DNA of 64,000 nt, from NCBI RefSeq assembly GCF_000004075.3, contig NC_026660.2:23563498-23627497 (forward strand), written 5' to 3'. The DNA is from Cucumis sativus (lineage: Eukaryota; Streptophyta; Magnoliopsida; Cucurbitales; Cucurbitaceae). The notes beneath the pieces are model-generated. The model saw only the letters and a list, made by a program, of their open reading frames with translations. It did not search any database and had not been told where the DNA came from. Below are positions 12,801 through 24,334 of the stretch, one piece after another (the stretch's first letter is position 1; every line of letters begins with the position of its first letter). The translations under genes were made by a program, and so were the position numbers.

Positions 12801-14951
12801 AAAATTGACAGATGGATTAGCCTATCAAACTTAAAATTTTGAATTGATTTAATTATTAGCTTAGTTCCAAACATTCAGTACTGAAAGAAAAATCCAAACA
12901 TTGGGTTTTAAAATGAATTTTCTTTTTTTAATAAATGTTTTCAATTAAAATGAAATTGTGATCTATGTATCAAAAAAATTTGTTGTCCTAAATTGACCAA
13001 ATAGTTTTGAAATATTACAAGAAAGCCATTAAAGCTATCTTTTCTCTGACGACATCACTTTCAATGCTCCACTATTAATGAGGTTTTAGGCCATGTTTTT
13101 TGGCTCTTTAAAATCACTTCCTTTCCTTTCCCTTTTTTTTTTTTTTTTCTCTCTCTCTTTTGCATTTATTCAAAAGCTACGATAAACCCTAACAAAAAAC
13201 AACGTCAGGATGACTTCTCTATAGCATAAGACTTAACCAATTATATAACTATATATTCAATATCAATTTATACCCAATCACTTTTTTAGGATATTTAACA
13301 ATAATAAAAAGCACTTTCCAATTAACCTCTAATTCTAAGTTTTGTATTGTTTGCTCTCCGCCAAATTTTCTATAAAAATCAATTTATTTTTTATTTAACG
13401 GCTAACTTTGAAACAGACCGAAAAAAGAAATTTGTATTTGCTTACAATTTAATAATATCAATAATTGGTGTAGATTAGTTAATTTAATTTATCTTCAAAC
13501 AAATTTAACTTATATTATTGATTTGGAGTGATTTGAAGTTTGATTCTTCACTATATGCATTAAAAAGAAAATACATTAAAATGTTGTCTTTGATTTTGTT
13601 TTTTTTTTTCTTCTTCTTTTAATTGAGACATGAAAAAGTATACCTAAAAAATTGAAGAAAAAATGAGATTGCTCATATTTCATAAAAGCAGGAGAGAAAG
13701 TAGATCTATATTATTTCTCCCATTCCCAAAATCAAATTAAGTTCAAGATTATTATAAATTTAGTGTTGCATGTTAGTTAATGAACTTTAAAAGTGATCTC
13801 ACACACATATGTATGTGTGTATATATATATATATATTCATCCAACTTAATGTTTATGAGATTCTTAATATAATTAAAAAAAATTGAACATTTTTATACAC
13901 ATTTTTGTTTATTTTACTATATATATTTAATAAAATAAATATATATGAAAGTAATTGAAGTTTATAAGAAAAAAAAATGCAATAACATAAATGGGAGACG
14001 TCTCTTGGCGAAGACACAAACAAAATACAAAGCTCAAGGATTAAAAGGTTCACAAACAACCCCAAAAAAAAAAGTTTTAAAGCTTTTCACTTGATTTCCT
14101 AGTGATGATGCTTCTAATCACTAAGAATAACATATATATGTATATATATAAGAATGTTAGCTCGATTATCTAGAATTATAACTTGAGAAAGAAGCAAAGA
14201 GTAGCAGGAAGCCACCTAATTTTGAATAACTGGGAGAAAAAGAAAGATATGTATATATAGTGATATGGAATTAATAAACAGAAAAGGGAATAATTAAAGT
14301 AGAGAAATGTGAGATAAGCATATAGTATTGTAATTTGTTAGTAGAGGAAAGAGAGAATAGATTGAGTCAACCATATGGACGCAATGATCCCATGATAAAA
14401 AGGAAAGTGGTGAAGCAAGTTGATTGGATGTTTGATATGATGGCCCCTCTAACTCCACTCTTTTAGTTGATCCCTCCCTTCCTACTACCTACCCTTCTTC
14501 CTCTTCTTAACTATACTTCCTTTCGTTGAGTCTCCACTCTCTTTTTCTTTATTTCATCTTTCTCTCCCTCCCTTTTTCTTAATCTTACTAATTACTTGTT
14601 TATCTTTTACTATTTCTACATCAAATATAATCGGATTCATGTGTTCAACGAGTTAGAAATGTTAATAATAAAGTCTTGTATGACGTAATAAAACTTATTA
14701 GCGTTACGTTATTTATACGAAACTAAAATATTGTGATATAAGTTAAAAATTTTGATCTTTTTACGTTTAAACAAAATCATTGTTTTTTTTTTCTTTCATT
14801 GAAACCAAATAAAAATGATTTTGATTTATTGATCCAAAGACTATGGAGTTGTGAAGTCAAAATCATGTATATTTTTGGGAGGGTGCCAACCTACTTATTT
14901 ATATATATATATATATACAACATTTGTGGGAATAAAATTATTTATTTACGT

Positions 14952-14958
<7 letters not shown>

Positions 14959-14992
<34 letters not shown>
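14959..14992. repeat. (AT)17 microsatellite
   Basis: A run of about 17 AT dinucleotides; a second short (AT)n run lies just before it at about 14901-14918. Confidence 0.95.
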
Positions 14993-14994
<2 letters not shown>

Positions 14995-17907
14995 TCCCAA
15001 AATAAAGAGTGGGATTTGAATAAACATGTTTTATTTTTAAATGATGGTGTGTTGCAATATGGACTAGTCGTAGCATAGATAATGAAAGGGCAATAAGATG
15101 TGACCCGTGTACAAGTAGTCTAAAGTTACACAACTATTTTGTCTTTTTATTTGAATGGTTTTCATGAAACATGAAATTTATTGTAGTTATGTGTGTGTTT
15201 TTCTTAATTAAAGTACATTTAGGTTTTTGGTACAATAAATAAATAGAGTTTATATATAGTTTAACAAGAAGTATAATTGGTGGATTTTATGATGCTTTTT
15301 TTCTTATAAATTTTGGCCATTGAGACTATGTTAAGAAGTGACACTCATTAAAAGAAAAAATGGAAAATTCGAGATTTGAAGAAAATTTAGAAAATCATCT
15401 ATAATCTCTTCAAGAAGAGACAATTTCTTGATTTGATCAACCTTACTAATTAGAACATGTTGTAGAGTGGGATTCACTTTGAAAAAGAGATAGGTCGATG
15501 GCATCTTAGTTTCTTAGATTCCCTCGTTATTTTTTTTTCTTCAGATTTCTTTTTTTAGTATTTTGTTGGTTTCTTTTCCTTTATTATTATTCCACCGTTT
15601 TGCTACATTATTGTATACCAAGTAAGCATTCTTGTTCTACTTTAAGTATGAGCACAATCTAATATTATTAAGTAATCAATGTAGCCACATCAAATTGATT
15701 GTTTAAATTAGCATGCTAGTTGAGTTTTAATGTTGGATAGGTTAAGATCAATATAAACAAATCTCACAAAAAAAAATAATGGGACTAAGAGCTTGAACAT
15801 AGGACATCATTTACTTTATATATATAAAGGCACATCACATGACCAAGAGATTACATGAAACTATCGTCTAAGATTCTAATTTAGGATCAGTTTCTTAAAG
15901 ATATTTGAAATCAACACGGGATAGAAGTTGACCTCAATTCGTCAATGTGATCAACATGATGCAATCATATAGCTTACGAGAGTTTATTCTTAGGTTAAAA
16001 TTTGACTTTGAAATATCTGTTTCTTCTTATTTTTTATCTTTATTGTTTACAAAAACAACCTCAAAACCTTTTTTATTTTCTTTACCATTTGATTTACATT
16101 GAAAAGCTCTCTTAAAAAAAATCAAATTGTATAAATAGTTTCGTAAGAAAACAATACTTGAAGTACGTATACTTAATATGACATAATGCATGCTTGCACG
16201 CTTAGATATGAAGTATTGTTTTTAATTATTTTTCATTCATACTCGTTTCGGTCAATAACGAACTTCCTAAATAATCTTCGATAACTTTTTGGTGAGTAAT
16301 TTTTGTTAACACTTCATCACTCTTTTAGTCATTATATTGCTTACTCTTGGTTGACCTATTCTTAGACGCGCTAAGAAATTTGTAATCATGATTATATACT
16401 AAAATAATGCCCAATTTTGAAAGAATCAAAGTTTATTTGCTTTTCTTATTAAAAGAATGGTTATCCACTGTAATTATTGCTAAGTGAAAAATGATGTAAA
16501 TGTGTGTATGAATAGTTTATTGTTACTTTAACTTAAAAAGTTATTCGATAAGGCTATATAATTTTGAAAAAGAAATCCATAGGGTTCCCATCTCAGCCAC
16601 TAATTATACCAAAAATTAATTCAATAACTTCACTTTTCACTAACCCAACCAATCCTCATTAATTATTGCTCTTAAAGCATGATAGATTCATATGAAATTA
16701 TTAATAATTACACTCATGACTAATTGATAATTACTATTTACAAACCATCAATAAAATTTAGGTATAGTTGAATAAAACTTTCTATGTTTAAGAACCAAAT
16801 AAAATATAGAAGAAAATATGAATGCATGTATTTCAATTACAAAAATTTATCAACTTAATATTGTGTTTAATTAAAAGTTTGAAAATTACAAAACATTAAA
16901 TGCATGTATTTCAATTACATCATCTACGACGACATAATCTTTGAAAAGTTTATTTTCCTTTTATCCTCTTTTTCTCTTTGCTTTTCCCTTTTTTTTTTTT
17001 TTTTCTTTTCAATTATAGGACCCTACAATGAATTTAATTTGATGTGATGTCCTAAAACAATATGTGAGATCAATATCATATGCAATACTTCAGTAGAAGA
17101 TACATATTATAATTAAATGAATGTAATGATTGGACTACTAAATTTAAATTTAAATATATGAAAGTATTGTGAATGACTATGAGTAGGAGTATTTGTGGAT
17201 TGAGTTGGATTGGATTGGAATCGAACACTTTTTAAATCCAACTCAATTGTTTTCGGATTGTGTATTTCTTCAATCCAACTCAAGGATAAAACATTATGGT
17301 TGGGATGTTATTGTTTAAATTTATGTTCTAAAATTAAGCAAAATGTTAGTATGTAAAATTTTTATTTAATTATCCATTTATGGAATGGAATGGAATGAAG
17401 GTTAACAACTCAATCTCAATTTACATCAATTTAGATGATTGTAATTATTTAATAAATTTGATTAGAAAGGAAGAATTAATAATAGAGTGAAATTGGTTAG
17501 GGTTGTTTTTTGTGAAGGTGAAGAATGAATATAAGCGATAAGATTTTGTGAATGTTGATGTTATTAATTTTGTTAATGGGAGAGATGATGGGGTTTCTTT
17601 TTAACACTCAACGAATAACCAAAGATGAGATGTCAAATTTTGGATTCAAACAAAAGTTGGGAGTCAACAAAGAAGTGGTCTGTCTTAGTCCCAATAAAGT
17701 CCGGAGTTTTGAGAGAGAAAATGGGGGAATGCCATTATGTGTAATAATTGATACCAAATAAGGGCAAAACTTAACCAAATTTTCTTTAAATACCATTCCT
17801 AAATCAACCGCACTACTACTCCCTTCTTCCTCCCTTCTTCACTTTCACCCAAAACATATCAATTCATCCATTCCTTCCCAATTTCCCCTTTTCTTCTCTC
17901 CATCAAA

Positions 17908-18426
17908 ATGGGCAACTGTAATTGTTTGTTCATCGATAACAAACCCATCAGAATCATGAAAACCGACGGCAAAATCCTTGAATACAAATCCCCCACTAGA
18001 GTTTTCCAAGTCCTCTCCGATTTCTCCGGCCACGAAATCTCCGACGCCGTTCCCGTCTCTCATCATCTCCACCGAACCGCCAAGCTTCTCTCCGGCCACC
18101 TCTACTTTCTCATACCCAAGGAACCAGAAGAGAAAAAGCCCAAGAAGGCGGTCCGGTTCGCTGAACCGGAGAAGGAGACGGCCACCGGTGGAGGGGTGGT
18201 GAGAATAAAAGTGGTTATGACGAAAAAGGAGCTGCAGGAAATGGTTGAAAGAGGAGGAATTTCGGCAGAGGAAATGATTTGTAAGATTAAAAATGGATGT
18301 GGGGAAATTAGTAGCAGATCAGAAATGGAAGAAGAAGAAGATGATGATGATGATGATGAAGAATCGGAGTTACAAAGATGGAAGCCGGTTCTTGAAAGTA
18401 TACCGGAAAGTGAAGTTGCTTGCTAG
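17908..18426 (+). CDS. PADRE/DUF4228 domain protein
   Basis: This single-exon gene encodes 172 residues. The N-terminus MGNCNC is a classic N-myristoylation signal (Gly2) followed by Cys residues that could be palmitoylated. It leads into the typical DUF4228/PADRE start: IRIMKTDGKILEYKSPTRVFQVL, a 'HEISDAVPVSHHL' segment and 'LLSGHLYFLIP' (about residues 14-70). These are the hallmarks of this plant-specific family, whose members are often induced by pathogens and stress; molecular function is not established. The middle has a basic KKPKKAVRF motif, and the C-terminal part holds a run of acidic residues (about 140-152, from GAA/GAT repeats) and ends in ESIPESEVAC. The start is the only ATG giving the myristoylation motif, and the length fits the family. 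Confidence 0.88.
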   Translation: MGNCNCLFIDNKPIRIMKTDGKILEYKSPTRVFQVLSDFSGHEISDAVPVSHHLHRTAKLLSGHLYFLIPKEPEEKKPKKAVRFAEPEKETATGGGVVRIKVVMTKKELQEMVERGGISAEEMICKIKNGCGEISSRSEMEEEEDDDDDDEESELQRWKPVLESIPESEVAC

Positions 18427-21400
18427 TTAGTTTTACCCAACTCCGTCCGGTTTTCTTTCTTTCTTCTTTTTTTCTCTTTATATACAGATCAAAGTGTATA
18501 ACAAACTTGAAAGATAGATAATGAAAACGAGAAAGTTTTTGTCATATAATTTCACCTTTTTCCTTTCTTCCCTTTTCCTTCACTTTACTTCAACCGCGAC
18601 TTATCCATTTTGGTTGATTTCATCATGAATATGAACCAGTAGGTAAAGTCGGTTCAGTTCTTTTTTAAATTGGAGTCAATGAAGAACCAAATCCAACCGC
18701 TCAAATTTATCAATAAATTAACCAATTCATATATATGTTCATCTTCAATTTGATTTATTCTTACTTTTGGTTTTGGGTTTTCTTTCCTCATCTTCTTTCC
18801 AAATATATAGAAATTTGAATTTTTTTTGTTTTCTTTCTTGGTTTATTTGTAAGTAACAAATAATTATACATACAACATAGTAGTTGGTTTTCTTTTTCTT
18901 AAAGTGACAAATATATATGCATGAGATTTGTATATATTACACCTTCGCTGTTGAGTAGTTTTTTCAATTCCTAAGATGCTCAATTTTATACTTAGAGAAC
19001 AGAATCAATGTGGACCAAAATAATAATTTAACATCTTTTAATTAATCAAACCAAAAAGATACTTTATTAATTCATGAAGATGTTAAAATATGACTTTTGT
19101 CTCAATCCTTAGAATTTTTGGTTCATGTCACGATAAGTATTTTGTGGATGATGGAAACTCTGCATAGTATTAGATGCGAAAATAATAACTCTCTATTTCA
19201 TTATAGACATTTCTACAACCATTTAACAAACTACCGTGAGATGTATTTTATTGGAAGTATAAAGTAAAGTGTTATAATGTGAACTTTTATGACAATAAAG
19301 AAAGTGTACAATTGCAGGTCTAAGATAATATTTGTCATGATTCAAATATACTTGACAATCAAAAATTGTTACCATATATTCTTTTATTTTTTTGTTTACA
19401 TTTTCTTCCATAGTTAATATTCATAACGATTTGAGTGAAATGATGACAATGATAACTAGTATGGTAAACTCGGAAGTGATATTTTATAACTAGCTATTAC
19501 TATTAAAATCTTAACGTGCAACACAATAACATAAAATAATTATCATCAATCTTAATCATCGTGACCATTTTTAAATAGTGACACATTTGTAGTAATGTTA
19601 TGATAAAAATAAAATAAAACAAATATTTATGAAGTGATATACCATTCAAAATTGGCAACAGACATGAATCTGTGGTTTAAAACTAAATAGTTACAATACT
19701 AAAAATCAATCTAATTAAAGTGCTAAAATGGATTATTTTTGTAGAGATGTCAGTAAAATTATAAAAGAGAAAACAAGATAAGGAGGAAAGATGATTAATG
19801 AGTCATATTAGCATAATAAAACCTTTATTCCATGAGTATAATTATTGAGAAATATGGTGGTGTGATGCTTATTAGCTCCATAATGGGCAAGAGGGATTAT
19901 AGTGCCAAATTTTTCATTATCAAAATGGGGGCATTAATTAGTGTTTCAAGTGGTTGATCAAGTCAATTAATTAATTTCTCCAACTAAATTAATGGCATCC
20001 CGAATTTCATAATTACAAAATTCTTCTCTAAGGTAAAGGTAAAGGTAAATTATTGAAAGTGGGCCCTTTAATGTTATTATCGTCCCTACATAGTATTAGG
20101 CCATAATACAAAATCACAATGTATTTGTATGGATCCTATAATATAATAACCATTCAATTTTTGGCGAAAAGTAGACAGTATTCGAACTCATAACCAGATT
20201 CATGAGAAAGAGAGCTTTATTGCTCTATATGGGAAGACAAATACCCCAAAAGAGTGTAGGGTTTTATGTGAAAAATCACTCCCTCTAGTTTATTTACACA
20301 TAGAAATGTTTCAAAGGAGGCTCATGGTCCACATCTCAATCTCTTAGCTTTCATATTAAATTTTCGTCCACCTATCAATATTTTCATTGAGACAGTGACA
20401 TAAAGAGTGAGTCTAACACTTCAATTATATCATAAAACCATGAAACGTGAACTAAACAAAACAGAAAAAATATGTACTAATGTAAATATAATATAAATAA
20501 ATAATAAAAAACATTAACCGACTTAAGTGTATACCACCAAGGATAGGCCTCTAAAACTTAGGTCCAAATCGTTACACACTAGTAACGCAGTTTTTTTCCC
20601 CTTTTCTTTTCTACAATTCAACGTACTAATTGGATAGAATATAAAAAGTAGTCACTACAAGGAAAAGAACACTAGAAAACAACTGTAGAAAGAAATTAAA
20701 AATGAAAAGGGTTGGGTTTTGCTCTGTTCTGCCAAGATACTTTGTGAATACTACTTTATATCATTGCTTGTGGATCTTGGGTTGGTCTTGTATTTGAATG
20801 TGAAGGAAAGAGGGGAAAAATCTATCAACTCTTTCCAGGATAATAAAGCCATTGTGCACTGTCTAGTGCTTAGTTGAAATGGCGTCACAGTTTTTTATTC
20901 TTTCAAATCGAAATGACTAAGGAAATGGCATCACAGTTGGTGTACCCACAATGATTGGACCTCATTAGGCAAACTTAAGTTTAAGTTTAATCCGACAACG
21001 TTCCAGAATTATTCGAGAGATGAGATGGTGAGTTCCTATGGAGAATGGGAATTGACGATCAGGGGCTATTTACTCCCCTGGTGTTAGAAGCCACCTAGTC
21101 CTCAAAATAGAAAATGGAATTTTGCTCAACCTTGATTCTTGCTTCTCTCAAGTTTAGCCAACGCAGCGTATGATTTGGCAGAGAGTGGACAGGCCATTGG
21201 ATGGTAGAACGTTAGAATGTTTATACAATCAGTTTGCTTTTCTTTCATGCTTGTATTTTGGATAGACCAAAAGTTCTAAGGTTGGAGAGACTAGAAGCAC
21301 AGCACTCTCGAATGCACTGGATTACTATCTTGTTGGATCTATCTACTAGTTTGTAATCGAGCTTGTTTCAATAATCAAATTATTGTAAGGAGGGCATTCT

Positions 21401-22386
21401 TACAGCTTTATGGATGAGATGTTGGACAAGAAGTTTATACCTCATTTCTTCAATAACAAGTTGACTAGTTGCAAAGCCAAATCAAGTTCGAGTTTTGGTG
21501 ATGTTGGCACCTGTGCTTCTCTATGCAAGATGCTTCGTAATCAATATTGAATATCCAACCCTTTTAAAGAAGAAGTTATATTTAACATACTTGGCAATAA
21601 ATGTGTAAACAAAGGACGAAAGCAAAATCATTACCCATTTAGAATGAATCGGGGCAAGCAATGCTGTCGTGCACTTCAAGCCTACTGATATTCATGATTT
21701 CGTACTATGGAGGTTCTCACATTTGACAATCTACAACGCTGCTTGTTCTTCTATATTGGGGTGGGAGGAGTTAAATCAAATATATATTGCATTCTTGAAA
21801 GGGAAAAGAGAGAAAATCAGATGATGTTAATTTTATCCTGTCTTGTCTTTATTTTTCAATGGGATCCATTCCAAAGTTTTCTTTTCGAGGGTTGTCTTTC
21901 ATGTCTTTATTAAAGCCTTGCACAGATCACTTCCTTCTCTCTACATCTGTCCGTAACCAAATGATCTTGGTAAACAATATGATGCATATGAGAAGTCTAG
22001 CCTCGTTATTGAAAATTGATCAAAGTGCACAAGACCAAGCCACTATTATTAGGAAAATCGAAAATGGTTCAGATGTATGTGGAATAAGCACCTAAAATTT
22101 CATCATGCAGTGATACAACAATTCAATCGTGTACTTGTACATTTACGACAATAGATACACCCACCTCGATTTGTTATGTAATATAACCTGATAAAACAGG
22201 AACATTCGATTGGTAATTTCATAAATGAACAGGAATCACAAGAACCAACATCAAAAGACCACCATGCTCAAAAGTCAATATATAAGGTGGGCAAAATCCA
22301 ACATGTAAAACTTATTTCAAAAAATATAAATCAGATGACTAGTTGTTTATGACAATAAAATGGCCATAACCAATCATCAAGGAGAC
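18427..22386. other. Intergenic, no gene recognised
   Basis: About 4 kb between the PADRE stop and the 3' end of QCR9. The first ~150 bases are probably PADRE 3' UTR. A possible degraded tRNA-like B box ('gagttcgaatac' on the minus strand) lies near 20180. The stretch 20700-22100 is less AT-rich and has short open frames (for example 21859-22095 plus), but I recognise no family and see no consistent codon pattern; an eroded gene or transposon remnant is possible. Confidence 0.5.
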
Positions 22387-24334
22387 TCATTCTTCAGCTG
22401 GTCTTTGACCCAAAACTGAAATGTCCTCGTATCGTTTCTGCAACAAAAAAGGGCAACACGATCAAAATTAAAAGCTAACATTCAGCCACAAACGATGCTC
22501 ATAGTAATATGTTTCCAGGTTGAAGTTTTATCTCATACATTTTACAACTGCAATTGCAAAAATTAATAAATTGTGTATCCCGTTCCCAATAAACACCTCC
22601 AGTAACACGAAGTGGATAAGGAAAGTTGAACAGGGTGGAGAGAACAAAAACTAACCAGATGGGCAGACCATTGTTAAGATATTCATTTTCTTTCAGTTCC
22701 TCATTTTCACTTCTTAAGAAACACACTTTAATATCGGTTTGTGTCCACCCTAACTTGCACAAACCCTGACTATTCTCACAAAAAAACTACCAGATAAACC
22801 TTGACTATTCTTACAACACAACCACCTGGCCCTACTACAAATTGATATGGTTCTCGAGGTAATTTTTGGTACATCAAATCTCATATGGTTGGCCACCATA
22901 AATAAAAATAAAATCATTCCCTTGAGCCCTTTACTTTTTACAATGACCCTTTATTGGCCAAGTTAAAAAATATATAAATTTAATAATCTATCCCATTTTT
23001 CATTTCTATCTTTTTCAAAAACATTTCCAATTTCCTCTTAATTGATTTCTCGTTCTCTTCTTGTTTCAACATTTTAAGACATCAATGAAAATGCTATCTT
23101 TACAGTTTTGGTTCATATGTTGCATAACAATATATAAAAAGAAAAAGTAAATCAATTATTTTATTAGCATTTTAGTACAATCTGAGGAAAAATGGGAATA
23201 ATAAACAAAAAACTCTTGACAAATTGGTCCAATTCAGAAAGCAACTTAATGTTCAATATGATATGTGAAAGAGGTAGTGATTTTTAACTTCAGCTCTATA
23301 GAAGCTCGATAACCACTATCTGACACTCTAATTAACAAATTTAGAACCAGTGTGGAATTGAGAAATAGACATCTCAAATTAAATGGAGAGGAAAAAATAC
23401 ATTAAAGAAGAAAAAAAACAATATAGTTATGCCATACCCCAACATTGTTGTATTCCCAGAGTTTCTGGACTCCATAATCCACAGCCTACAGCAGAAAAGC
23501 CAAAAAAAGTAAGCTAATACTGATGCTCATAATCTTACAAGACCCGGATATCAAAAAATAATTTATATTTAAAAAATAACCAAAGGAACCCCAAATAGTT
23601 TTGTAGCAAATAATGGAATGCATATCCCTGCAAACGGTAGAAAGGAATAAATGCAAAAACAGTTTGGCAACATTCTCAAACTCCAAAATGATGATTTAAC
23701 GAGCTACCCGACGAATAAAGGAAAATCGTTTCTTAGCATCGAGGGATAAGCAAGCCAACTGCATAATCCAAAAAAAAAAACACCCTAAAACTCTAGAGAG
23801 TTCATTTCGCGGGAACAAATTTACATGAAAATAAACAAGCATATCCTTAGATATTCAAAGTTTCATATTCAACTTTGAAGCCCCAGCCCCATAATCAGTA
23901 ACTGATTTACTTCCAGAACCGACTTCTGGTCAAACCGTCTTTTCAGCAATGGAGCAATCGATTCGGAATTAGATGATCAAGAGAACATTAATAAACCAGT
24001 TCAATTAAGATTCCAGCATTTCAACAAATATAACTAGTTTCTACATCCCAATCCCGCTAATCTCGATAAACCAATCGACAAGGTAATACAATCTATTACC
24101 CACTAAAATTGCATTTTTCTTCTCACCATCGCTCTATCCCTCAGCAAGAAGATGGCTAAAGAAACCAAAAGAATGAATCCGATACACAATACAGAGATGA
24201 TTTCAGATCCTTACCCGCTCTCCAACGAAAGCGCCGGCGATAATGAAGGTGACATAAACGGAATTCCGGCGCATAATAACTCTGTAGAAGCCTTCAAGGA
24301 GGCCTCCTCCGCTCCGACGCGCTGCAGAATTCAT
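22387..24334 (-). CDS. QCR9: Cytochrome b-c1 complex subunit 9 (QCR9)
   Basis: Three exons on the minus strand: 24215-24334, 23438-23485 and 22387-22437. They join in frame to 72 residues, the usual plant length. Exon 1 encodes MNSAARRSGGGLLEGFYRVI and continues through a single membrane-spanning segment (about residues 26-38, VYVTFIIAGAFVG). Exon 2 gives AVDYGVQKLWEYNNVG, and exon 3 gives KRYEDISVLGQRPAEE then a stop. QCR9 is a small inner-membrane subunit of mitochondrial respiratory complex III (ubiquinol-cytochrome c reductase). Splice sites are GTAAGG/TGTAG and GTATGG/TTGCAG. On the plus strand just beyond the start (24410-24530) lies probable promoter DNA containing a reverse CCAAT box. 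A decayed second copy is at 5184-7474. Confidence 0.93.

Larger units (their letters stand above)
7475..17907. other. ~10.4 kb gene-free, AT-rich region
   Basis: No convincing exon is present on either strand. It contains (AT)n microsatellites (9794-9844, 14901-14918, 14959-14992), a (CCTTTT)n tract (8931-8949), a GC-richer island with ACGT-type motifs (about 8590-8860), a short inverted repeat (10121-10155) and many poly-A/T runs. The last ~200 bases (17700-17907) are probably promoter and 5' leader of the PADRE gene, with a TATA-like 'tttaaatac' near 17785. The short open frames seen here are AT-driven. Confidence 0.6.

Noticed and set aside
14340-14500. Possible microRNA precursor ('attgagtcaaccatatgg' recalls miR171)
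   Set aside because: It mismatches the miR171 core, and I found no convincing complementary arm nearby.
17552-17761. 69-residue plus-strand frame before the PADRE gene
   Set aside because: It has no family similarity and lies where the PADRE promoter is expected.
20700-22100. Suspected protein-coding or transposon remnant
   Set aside because: Short frames in mixed phases and no motif of any known family; left as unexplained intergenic DNA.
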